This document shows positions 56,892 through 64,000 of a stretch of DNA of 64,000 nucleotides, in pieces (the first letter of the stretch is position 1; every line of letters starts with the position of its first letter). The notes below the pieces were generated by a model that saw only the letters and a list, made by a program, of their open reading frames with translations, did not search any database and had not been told where the DNA came from. Source of the stretch: Ardenticatenales bacterium (lineage in GTDB: Bacteria; Chloroflexota; Anaerolineae; Epilineales; Epilineaceae); contig JADYYS010000023.1 in assembly GCA_020853525.1 (NCBI GenBank), forward strand, positions 1-64,000. The letters are read 5' to 3'. A program made the translations under genes and the position numbers.

Positions 56892-58826
56892 ATGAGGGGT
56901 ATGCGCCGGTTACGATCGATGGGGGTGGCGGTCGGCCTTGGGCTGATCGCGTTTGCAGGCTTGGCGATGGTCCATGAGGGTCCGGCCAAGGCCAGCCCGG
57001 CACAGGCCGGGCTGCAGCAGGGGACGCTCAAGAGTTCGTGCGTCGCCATTCAGAAGAAGACGGCAGATCCGCAGATGGTGCTGCTCGGTGAAACGGTCGA
57101 CGTGACGTTGACCGTGACCGCGTTGTGCGCCGGCGAGTCGTTCCCGTTGCACATCGTGCTCGTGCTGGATTCGTCCGGCTCGATGGCCGGTGAGCCGAAC
57201 CAGCAGCTGCGCAAGGCGGGGCGCGAGCTGATCGACCGCTTGGACATGAAGGACAACCCAGGCACCCAGGTCGGTGTTGTCTCCTTCGCATCGGCCGCCA
57301 AGGTGCTCTGTCAGCTCACGAACCGCGAGAGCCAGGCGTCAAGCTGCGTCGGGCGCGTCGGCGCCGCCGGCGGAACGTGCATCGACTGCGGGATCAAGAC
57401 CGGCCTCGGCGTGATGAACCGCGGCCGCTCGGGCGCCGGCGACCGCGACTCGATCCGCGAGGTGATGGTCGTCGTCTCGGACGGTGAGAACAATGCCGGT
57501 TGCCCGCCGGTGATTGCGGCGGCCGGTCAGGCCAAGGGACAGGGCATCCTCGTCATCACGGTCTGCGTCGGCGGCGGCTGCGACGTGCAGTGCATGCGCT
57601 CGGCGGCGACGAGCCCGCGCTACTTCTTCGAGGCGCGCCAGTCCAGCCAGCTCGGGCAGATCTTCGATACGATCCGCCGTCAGTTCCAGAACATCATCCT
57701 CAAGCGGCTGACCGTGATCGACAACATCCCCGACAACATGCAGTACATCGAGAACTCGGCGCTGCCGGAACCGAACGGACACGGGGCGAACTGGGAGTAC
57801 CTCGAGTGGGCCCAGACGCACATTCCGAAGGAAGGCGTCACGTTCTCCTTCAAGCTGCGCCCGCTCGAGCTTGGCTACCACCCGACGAACAACGGCGCGT
57901 ACGGCACGTACACGGACAACAAGAACCGCAGCGGCGAGTTCACCTTCCGTGACCCGTGGGTGCTCGTGCTGAAGGCCGACCCGCAGGCCACCAGCACCGC
58001 CCCGCCGCCGCCGCCGCCGACCCCGACCCCGACCCCGACGAACACGGTCGGCCCGACGGTCACGCCGACGAACACACCGACGGTCACTCCGACCCCGCGG
58101 CCGGGACCGATCTACCTGCCGATCTCGGTCAAAGAGTACTGCGAAGACGAGTTCATCGACGTCGCGCTCGTCATCGACATGTCGACGAGCATGAACCGAC
58201 CGAGCGAGGACGGCGGACAGAAGAAGGCCGCCGTGATCAGCGCCGCCAAGGCGTTCGTCAACATGCTGCGTCTGACGCCGGACCACCTCGGGCACCACGA
58301 TCAGGTCGCCATCGTCGGATTCAACGACGACGCCTGGATCGAAGCCAAGCTGACCAACAACCGCGCCTCGATCCTGGCCGCCCTCGACCACCTCGAGCGG
58401 CGCCAGAAGGAAGGCACGCGCCTGGACAAGGCGTTCGACAAGGGCATGGAGGCGTTGCCGCCGGCCCTGCGCCACAGCTACAGCACGCCGATCATGGTCA
58501 TGCTGACGGACGGCTTGCCCAACCGCGTGCCGATCCATCCGGTGACGGGCAACCAGGAGGGCACGGTCATCGATGCCGCCCAGCGGGCAAAGGACGCCGG
58601 CATCACGGTCTACACGATCGGGTTCGGTCGGGCCGATGCGCCCGAGCTGATCGATCGGGTGCTGCCATCGCTGCTCCAGACCTGTGCATCGCGCCCGAGC
58701 ATGAGCTTCATCGAGCCGCGCGGCGATCGCATTCAGAGCATCTACGCTCAGATCGCCGACACGTTCTCCTGCAGCGGTCGCCACGACTGGGGCCAGCCGT
58801 GGCCGCCTGATGGGCCGAGCGACTGA
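56892..58826 (+). CDS. Secreted protein with two VWA domains and a TPT linker
   Basis: The 644-residue protein has a signal peptide (RSMGVAVGLGLIAFAGLAM). The Cys-flanked module is SSCVAIQKKTADPQMVLLGE, closing Cys79. VWA domain 1 (MIDAS DSSGS, 93-97) is followed by a DUF11-like domain (DNIPDNMQYIENSALPEP). Next come a Pro/Thr linker (about 365-405), PIYLPISVKEYC, and VWA domain 2 (DMSTS). ATG 56892 has GGAG seven bases upstream; ATG 56901 with AGGAG nine bases upstream is equally good. Confidence 0.9.
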   Translation: MRGMRRLRSMGVAVGLGLIAFAGLAMVHEGPAKASPAQAGLQQGTLKSSCVAIQKKTADPQMVLLGETVDVTLTVTALCAGESFPLHIVLVLDSSGSMAGEPNQQLRKAGRELIDRLDMKDNPGTQVGVVSFASAAKVLCQLTNRESQASSCVGRVGAAGGTCIDCGIKTGLGVMNRGRSGAGDRDSIREVMVVVSDGENNAGCPPVIAAAGQAKGQGILVITVCVGGGCDVQCMRSAATSPRYFFEARQSSQLGQIFDTIRRQFQNIILKRLTVIDNIPDNMQYIENSALPEPNGHGANWEYLEWAQTHIPKEGVTFSFKLRPLELGYHPTNNGAYGTYTDNKNRSGEFTFRDPWVLVLKADPQATSTAPPPPPPTPTPTPTNTVGPTVTPTNTPTVTPTPRPGPIYLPISVKEYCEDEFIDVALVIDMSTSMNRPSEDGGQKKAAVISAAKAFVNMLRLTPDHLGHHDQVAIVGFNDDAWIEAKLTNNRASILAALDHLERRQKEGTRLDKAFDKGMEALPPALRHSYSTPIMVMLTDGLPNRVPIHPVTGNQEGTVIDAAQRAKDAGITVYTIGFGRADAPELIDRVLPSLLQTCASRPSMSFIEPRGDRIQSIYAQIADTFSCSGRHDWGQPWPPDGPSD

Positions 58827-58882
58827 TCGGACTGCCTCGGCACGCATGAACGCGTAGCCGAGTCGTCCACCGGACGTGTATC

Positions 58883-58916
58883 GGAGGGCCGACCCTGGTG
58901 ACAGGGTCGGCCCTCC
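58883..58916 (+). terminator. Hairpin terminator after the VWA gene
   Basis: GGAGGGCCGACCCTG (58883-58897) and CAGGGTCGGCCCTCC (58902-58916) form a perfect 15-base stem with a GTGA loop, 57 bases after the stop. The following bases (GTCGTTGCATTGG) are only moderately T-rich. Confidence 0.75.
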
Positions 58917-58982
58917 GTCGTTGCATTGGTTCGGGCGGCCCCGGTTCCGCGCAGCCCGGTGACGGGCAAATGTGCAGACGTG

Positions 58983-59012
58983 GTTCGCATCGCGCTCGCG
59001 TCCACCTATAAT
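58983..59012 (+). promoter_or_regulatory. Promoter of the next VWA gene
   Basis: TTCGCA (58983-58988), an 18-base spacer and TATAAT (59007-59012) predict a start near 59019. This leaves a leader of about 120 bases before ATG 59140. Confidence 0.6.
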
Positions 59013-59139
59013 CTCCATCAGAAGGGGGAGCCGGTCGATACGGGCGACCGGCCATCTGTGTTGACGCGCCTCCAAATGCTTGCAGCACCAGGACGGTGAG
59101 GCCGATGCGCGTCGGCACGTCACAAGGAGTCGATGATCG

Positions 59140-61422
59140 ATGCGCCACGTTCGTCTTTGGGGGCTGCTAGCCGCCCCACTCGGTGTGTTGTTCTTGTCGA
59201 TGGCAGCGTTGACCCATGCCTCGCCGGCGAAGCAGGCCGGGGTCACGCTGCCTGCCAACCAGTGTTCGGCCGCCACGTACAAATCGGTCGAACCCGGCGA
59301 GATCATCCTTGGCCAGAGCGCCGATGTCACGATGGTCTTCACCCAGACTTGTGTCGCCAAGCGCGCGCCGATCGACATCGTCATTCTGGCCGACGAGTCG
59401 AACTCGATGACGCGTGCCGAGGACAGGGGCGGCCGCCTGCCGACGCCCGGCGCGACGCTCGACCCGCGGGTCACGCCGCCCATTGAACGCACGCCGGAGC
59501 CCAGCGCCACCCCCGGTTCGGGCAACCCCGGGGGCGGCGGTCCAGGGGTCGGCCGTGACAACACGGAGCCGCCAGGCTGCATCGAGACCCCGCCGGGCGG
59601 CGGCGGTATCCGCCCCACGCTCGAACCGAAGGCGACGCCGACCGAGAAGTTGCCGCCGCCGCCATTGGTGAACGACGGTGCACCGTTGCAGGATCCGTTC
59701 CCGACGCGGACGACGGAGCCCAAGCCGCAGCCCGGCATCCCGGTGCCGACGCGCGAACCGGGCGGTTCGGATCTGACGGACCCGGAGCCGGCCGGCAGCG
59801 AGGACCTTCTTCGCGAGGTTTCGATCTTCATACGCGACTTCGTCAAGGACCCGGTGATCAGCGGCGACATCGAGTCGGGCGTCCTGCGCCTCGGCCTCGC
59901 CGCCTTCGGCAGCCGGGGCCGAACGATCCTTACGCTCCACGACGGTGAGCTCGGCAAGAAGGTCGGATCGAGCGGCAACCGACTTAAGGGCGAGGGACTG
60001 TCGCGGATCGACCTCGGCTTGCGCGCCGCGGAGACCGAGCTGAACAAGCGCCCGAGGAGCGCCGAGGGCGAGCCCGTCCGTCGCAAGGTCATCCTGATCC
60101 TGTCCGACGGCGGCTTCTGCTCTCGCGATCTCAACCGGGCGAAGGTCGGCCGGGACATCGAAGTCGTCACGGTGTTCATCGGACGCGGCGGTTGGAAGCG
60201 AAGGCTTGATCAGCTGGCGACCGATGGTCGCTACAAGTTCACCCAGCGCGAGCTCAAGCAGCTGATCGGGCTCTATCAATCCACCCTGGCCGTTACGATC
60301 CCGACGAACATGGACCAGCTCCTCATCCGCGACACCCTCGCCCCGGAGATGGCGCTCGTCGACGGCTCGCCGTCACCCGCCCTTTCGGTGCGGAAGGATC
60401 CGCACATGGAGTGGTGGGGCGTCCACCCGATGCTGCCTCTGACCACGACCGACTGGCATTGGGCCCATTCCGTCATCTCGCCGGCCACAGGCATCGACGT
60501 GACCGACCTCGTGACCGTCTCCGAGAGGATGACGCTCACCTACACCGTCCGTCCGCTGGAGGCCGGCACGCTGCCGATCAGCCAGGACGCGTGGGCGGCG
60601 TGGCACGAGTCGTCCGGAATCGACGGCAACATGCTCTTCCCGTCGGCCTATGTCGACGTCCTGGCACCGACCGCGACGCCGACGAACACGCCGACGAACA
60701 CGCCGACCTCGACGAGCACGCCGACGTCGACGCCCACGAACACGCCGACCCCGGAAGCGCGCTACTTCCCGATCGCGCTCAACCGCTGGCCGGAACCGCT
60801 GCCGACGGCCACGCCCGACCCGTGTCCGCCGGAGCTGCAGCGGGTCGACATCGCGCTCGTCGTCGACGCTTCGACGTCGATGAGCGGTACGGCCGGCGGT
60901 ACGCAGACGAAGTTGCAGGCAGCCATCGTCGCCGCCAAGACGATGGCGGGCCTCCTGCAGCTGCGGTCGGACGGCACGAGCGACCAGGCGACCGTCATCG
61001 CGTTCAGCCGTACGGCCACGGTGCTCGCCGAGCTGACCGGTGATCGTCCGACGATCGACGCGGCGCTCGATCGCCTGCCCACGCTGCAAGGCACGGGAAC
61101 GCACATCGACGAGGCGCTCCAGGCGGCGCTCGATGAGCTGAACAGCCCGCGCCGCCGGCCGGGCAGCACGCGGTCGCTCGTCCTCGTGACGGACGGCGTG
61201 AACAACGGCGACCGGGCGCGCGTCGTGGCGCTGGCCGCACAGCTGCGGGCCGCCGACGTCGCCGTGTTCACGGTCGGCCTCGGCGCGGACGTCGACACGG
61301 TGCTGTTGCGCGAGATCGCGACGACGCCGGCAAACTTCCGACAAGCGCCGACCACGGACGACCTCGAGCTGATCTATCGTGAGATCGCGGCGTTGATCCC
61401 GTGCCCGCGCGACCGACCATGA
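59140..61422 (+). CDS. Secreted two-VWA protein with Pro-rich insert inside VWA 1
   Basis: The 760-residue protein has a signal peptide, the Cys-flanked module (NQCSAATYKSVEPGEIILGQ, closing Cys71) and VWA domain 1 (MIDAS DESNS, 85-89). Right after the MIDAS loop, about 125 residues of Pro/Thr/Gly-rich sequence (about 95-222) interrupt the domain, which then resumes (GLAAFGSRGRTILTL, LILSDGGFCS). A DUF11-like domain, a Thr/Pro/Ser linker, RYFPIALNRWPEP and VWA domain 2 (DASTS) follow. AAGGAG lies ten bases before ATG 59140. Confidence 0.88.
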   Translation: MRHVRLWGLLAAPLGVLFLSMAALTHASPAKQAGVTLPANQCSAATYKSVEPGEIILGQSADVTMVFTQTCVAKRAPIDIVILADESNSMTRAEDRGGRLPTPGATLDPRVTPPIERTPEPSATPGSGNPGGGGPGVGRDNTEPPGCIETPPGGGGIRPTLEPKATPTEKLPPPPLVNDGAPLQDPFPTRTTEPKPQPGIPVPTREPGGSDLTDPEPAGSEDLLREVSIFIRDFVKDPVISGDIESGVLRLGLAAFGSRGRTILTLHDGELGKKVGSSGNRLKGEGLSRIDLGLRAAETELNKRPRSAEGEPVRRKVILILSDGGFCSRDLNRAKVGRDIEVVTVFIGRGGWKRRLDQLATDGRYKFTQRELKQLIGLYQSTLAVTIPTNMDQLLIRDTLAPEMALVDGSPSPALSVRKDPHMEWWGVHPMLPLTTTDWHWAHSVISPATGIDVTDLVTVSERMTLTYTVRPLEAGTLPISQDAWAAWHESSGIDGNMLFPSAYVDVLAPTATPTNTPTNTPTSTSTPTSTPTNTPTPEARYFPIALNRWPEPLPTATPDPCPPELQRVDIALVVDASTSMSGTAGGTQTKLQAAIVAAKTMAGLLQLRSDGTSDQATVIAFSRTATVLAELTGDRPTIDAALDRLPTLQGTGTHIDEALQAALDELNSPRRRPGSTRSLVLVTDGVNNGDRARVVALAAQLRAADVAVFTVGLGADVDTVLLREIATTPANFRQAPTTDDLELIYREIAALIPCPRDRP

Positions 61423-61430
61423 GCTAGACG

Positions 61431-64000
61431 ATGAAGGCAGAAGGACGGCCCTGGCGCCGCACGTGCGCCGTCGTACTTCTCGCCGCTTGGACGGTTTCGA
61501 TCGGCCGCGCCCCGGCGGGGGCGCGGCCGATCGTTCAGTCCGGCCAGCAACGCGAGGCGTGGGTCCGCGTCGCCACCTGGGCGTCGCAGGCCCAGCCGTT
61601 GCCGCCCACCGCGTTCCAGCGCCCGACCGGCATCACCGTCGACCCGTTCGACGACACGGTGCTCGTCGTCGACAGCGGCAACGACCGCGTTCAGGTCTTC
61701 GCCCGCGACGGGCGCTACCTCGCGACGATCGGCGCGGCAGGCCCCCCGCCGGGCGGCCTGAGCAACCCCACCGGCGCCGCGATCAGCGGCGGACGCGTGT
61801 ACGTCGCGGACAACGGCCACGATCGCATCGCCGTGTTCAGCATCGACGGCGTGTACCGCAGCCAGTGGACCGGGCTGGGCGGCCCGCACGGCGTGGCCAC
61901 GTCCGCGGACGGGCGCGCCGTGTTCGTGACCGAGAACCGCACGAGTCAGGTGGCGTGGTTCAGCGCCAACGGGGCGCGCCTCGGGACAATCGGGCGCTTC
62001 GGCAACGGGGACCTACTGAATCGCCCCGAAGGCCTGACCGTCCTCCCCGACGGGCGTGTCGTCGTCGCCAACACCGGCAACCAGCGCCTGACGATGTTCG
62101 ATCCGTCCGGCGTTCCGATCGACTCGACCGGCCCGCTGCCGGCCGGCGCCAGCCCGCACGACGTCGTCGCCGGCCCGAACGGCACCGTCTGGTCCACGGA
62201 AACCGGTTCAACGACGAGGCCGGACGCCGTCGTCGGTCGCGACCTGACGCCCGGGCTGCCGGAGCGCGGCATCCGGCTCGCCGCACCGGGCGCGACCGGA
62301 GTGGCCGTCGCCCGCGACGGCACCGTCCTGGCAACGGTGCGCGACGACAACCGGCCGCTCCACGGCGTACGGCTCTGGCGGGGCACCCAGCTGCTGGACG
62401 AGTGGGGCACCGTGCCGGCGCCGCTCGGCCTGCTCGATCGCCCCTCCATCATCGCCGGCCGCAGCACGATCACCGTCGTCGATCGCTGGCGCCGCGCACA
62501 GCGATTCGACCTCGACGGGCAGCCGATCGACCAGAGCCCGGTGGGCGACGTGAACGACGTCAGCGTCCTGGACGACGGGCTCGTGCTGGTGCGCGACACG
62601 CGCGTCGAACGGCTGGGCGTGGACGGGACGCCCACGTGGCGCCGCAACCTGCCGCAGGGCACCGAGTACCCGTGGGCCCGCGCCGTCGACGTCGACGGCG
62701 GGACCGGTGCCGTAACGGTGCTCGATCTCGGTCGTCAGCGTTTCCTGCGGTTCGGCGCCGACGGCACGCCGGCCGGCGAGACGACGTTTCAGCCCGGGCC
62801 CGGGGCGTTCGCGGCGCTCTGGGACTTCGCGCCGGGCGCCGGCGTCTGGTGGACCGTCAACCGCAGCGCCGGCACGCTCGAACGTCGCCACGCCGACCGG
62901 CTCACCGTCGAGGCGGCATGGCCGGTGCCCGGCCAGCCCCTGCGGGTGGCGTCCGATCCCGCAGGCGACGCCTACGTTCTCAACCGCTTCGGTTGGGTGT
63001 GGCGCTACCGACCCGACGGCACGCTCGTGGCCGCGTGGTCCGTGGCCGCTGCGGGCGACGACAGCTCGGCGCCGGCCGACCTGAGCGTCGACGCGCGGGG
63101 CCGGGTGCTCGTCGTCGACAACGGGCGCAACGAGGTGACGGCTTGGGCGCCGGATCCCCTGCTGCGCCCGGCCGACCTGCCGACGTTCGAGCCCAGCTGC
63201 GCGCCCGGCGGCGACAAGCGGGCGGCGCCGGACCGGCTCGTCCTCGGCGAGCAGACGACGGTCACGCTGCACGTCGAGGGCACGTGCCCGGCGACGCGGA
63301 CCGCCAACGACATCGCCCTCGTGCTCGACGTGTCCGGCTCGATGGTCGGACCGAGTCTCGATGCCGCCAAGGCAGCCGCCATCGCGTTCCTCGATGCGAT
63401 CGACATCGTCGACACGCGCATCGCCCTCGTCTCGTTCAACCAGGACGCCGTCCTCGAGGTGCCGTTGACCGGAAATCCGGTGACGGTCGAGGCGGCGATC
63501 ACCGGGTTGCAGGCCGGCGGCGGCACGGACATCGCCCGGGCGGTCGGGGCGGCACGGCGGGAGCTGACCGGCCCGCGGCGGCGTCCGCAGGCCAACGCCG
63601 TCGTCATCCTCCTGACGGACGGCGGATCGGACGCCATGAACGCGATGCGCGAAGCCCAGCTGACGAAGCTCGAAGGTGCACGGATCTTCACGATCGGATT
63701 CGGCATGGGCGTCAACGAGCCGCTCCTGCGCGACATCGCCTCCGCCCCGTCGGACTATGCATTCGCCCCCGGCGCGGACGAGCTCGCCGCGATCTATCGG
63801 GACATCGCGCAGCGCCTTGCGGCGACGGTTCTGTTCCGCAGCCTCACGATCGTCGACGAAGTGCCGTCGAACATGCGCTACATCGACGGCTCGGCGAACC
63901 CCGCGGCAGCCTTCGACGGCCGCCGGCTCGTCTGGCAGCTGGCCGACGTGCCGCTCGCCGGCCTCGACCTCACCTATCTCCTCGAGCCGACCCAGACGGG
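61431..64000 (+). CDS. Secreted propeller/VWA protein, 3' end outside window
   Basis: From ATG 61431 the frame is open to the right edge (at least 856 residues), and I translated it directly from the sequence. A signal peptide (about 1-32) leads into NHL-like propeller repeats (about 45-580) such as DDTVLVVDSGNDRVQVFARD and VVANTGNQRLTMFDPSG. The Cys-flanked module then appears (about 589-620), followed by a VWA domain (MIDAS DVSGS from residue 633; LLTDGGSDAM) and the start of a DUF11-like domain (DEVPSNMRYIDGSANP). It begins eight bases after the previous stop, so the two VWA genes form an operon. Confidence 0.88.
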   Translation, partial: MKAEGRPWRRTCAVVLLAAWTVSIGRAPAGARPIVQSGQQREAWVRVATWASQAQPLPPTAFQRPTGITVDPFDDTVLVVDSGNDRVQVFARDGRYLATIGAAGPPPGGLSNPTGAAISGGRVYVADNGHDRIAVFSIDGVYRSQWTGLGGPHGVATSADGRAVFVTENRTSQVAWFSANGARLGTIGRFGNGDLLNRPEGLTVLPDGRVVVANTGNQRLTMFDPSGVPIDSTGPLPAGASPHDVVAGPNGTVWSTETGSTTRPDAVVGRDLTPGLPERGIRLAAPGATGVAVARDGTVLATVRDDNRPLHGVRLWRGTQLLDEWGTVPAPLGLLDRPSIIAGRSTITVVDRWRRAQRFDLDGQPIDQSPVGDVNDVSVLDDGLVLVRDTRVERLGVDGTPTWRRNLPQGTEYPWARAVDVDGGTGAVTVLDLGRQRFLRFGADGTPAGETTFQPGPGAFAALWDFAPGAGVWWTVNRSAGTLERRHADRLTVEAAWPVPGQPLRVASDPAGDAYVLNRFGWVWRYRPDGTLVAAWSVAAAGDDSSAPADLSVDARGRVLVVDNGRNEVTAWAPDPLLRPADLPTFEPSCAPGGDKRAAPDRLVLGEQTTVTLHVEGTCPATRTANDIALVLDVSGSMVGPSLDAAKAAAIAFLDAIDIVDTRIALVSFNQDAVLEVPLTGNPVTVEAAITGLQAGGGTDIARAVGAARRELTGPRRRPQANAVVILLTDGGSDAMNAMREAQLTKLEGARIFTIGFGMGVNEPLLRDIASAPSDYAFAPGADELAAIYRDIAQRLAATVLFRSLTIVDEVPSNMRYIDGSANPAAAFDGRRLVWQLADVPLAGLDLTYLLEPTQT

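Noticed and set aside
56708-59139. Long leaders of two VWA genes as c-di-GMP riboswitches
   Set aside because: The conserved GEMM core sequences were not found; only simple hairpins are visible.

Overview
The window is one contiguous piece of a high-G+C bacterial genome that looks like Chloroflexota. The main evidence is two DUF2298 (Chlor_Arch_YYY) membrane proteins with their YYY motif, a TIGR03663-type membrane protein, and several secreted von Willebrand A (VWA) proteins whose Thr/Pro linkers of TPT type lead into a YLPI-like motif. No rRNA, tRNA or CRISPR array was seen. Many genes overlap by ATGA, GTGA or TTGA, so translational coupling is common here.

Region 1 (1-8.5 kb) is accessory DNA. 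At 1-5050 the base composition is visibly less G+C-rich than in the rest. It carries a 5'-truncated unknown gene, then a SIR2-like/TPR/pseudokinase/multi-TM protein, then a SIR2-like/caspase fusion. This resembles a conflict or defence signalling module and is the best candidate for an undescribed system. Next come a mazEF toxin-antitoxin pair with an operator-like palindrome, a broken and an intact DUF4386 gene, an alpha/beta-hydrolase that has lost its Ser and His, and a fragment of a second mazF.

Region 2 (8.5-31.3 kb) is mostly housekeeping and transport. It has a membrane glycosyltransferase-like protein, a class II aldolase, an oligopeptide ABC importer without its ATPases, and a long minus-strand block. 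Read in transcription order, that block is secD, a CBS-domain gene, an ABC exporter (one ATPase and two permeases), secF, and a second ABC exporter. The region also holds pdxS-pdxT-methyltransferase (plus strand) and sucC-sucD-cca (minus strand).

Region 3 (31.4-47.2 kb) is a minus-strand, tightly coupled five-gene operon. It consists of a methyltransferase, a GT39-like protein, a GT39/DUF2298 fusion of 1814 residues, a DUF2298 protein, and a TIGR03663-like protein with a C-terminal beta-propeller. Envelope glycan or lipid-linked sugar work is inferred, not proven.

Region 4 (47.3-64 kb) is dominated by five secreted VWA proteins with a common plan: a short Cys-flanked module, a VWA domain, then a DUF11-like beta-domain. 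Three of them add a Thr/Pro linker and a second VWA domain, and one has an N-terminal propeller. One is translationally coupled to a diheme cytochrome c lipoprotein. Between them lie maoC-like, metallo-beta-lactamase-fold and coiled-coil genes and lepA. A 79-bp MITE-like element between lepA and a VWA gene supplies that VWA gene's stop codon.
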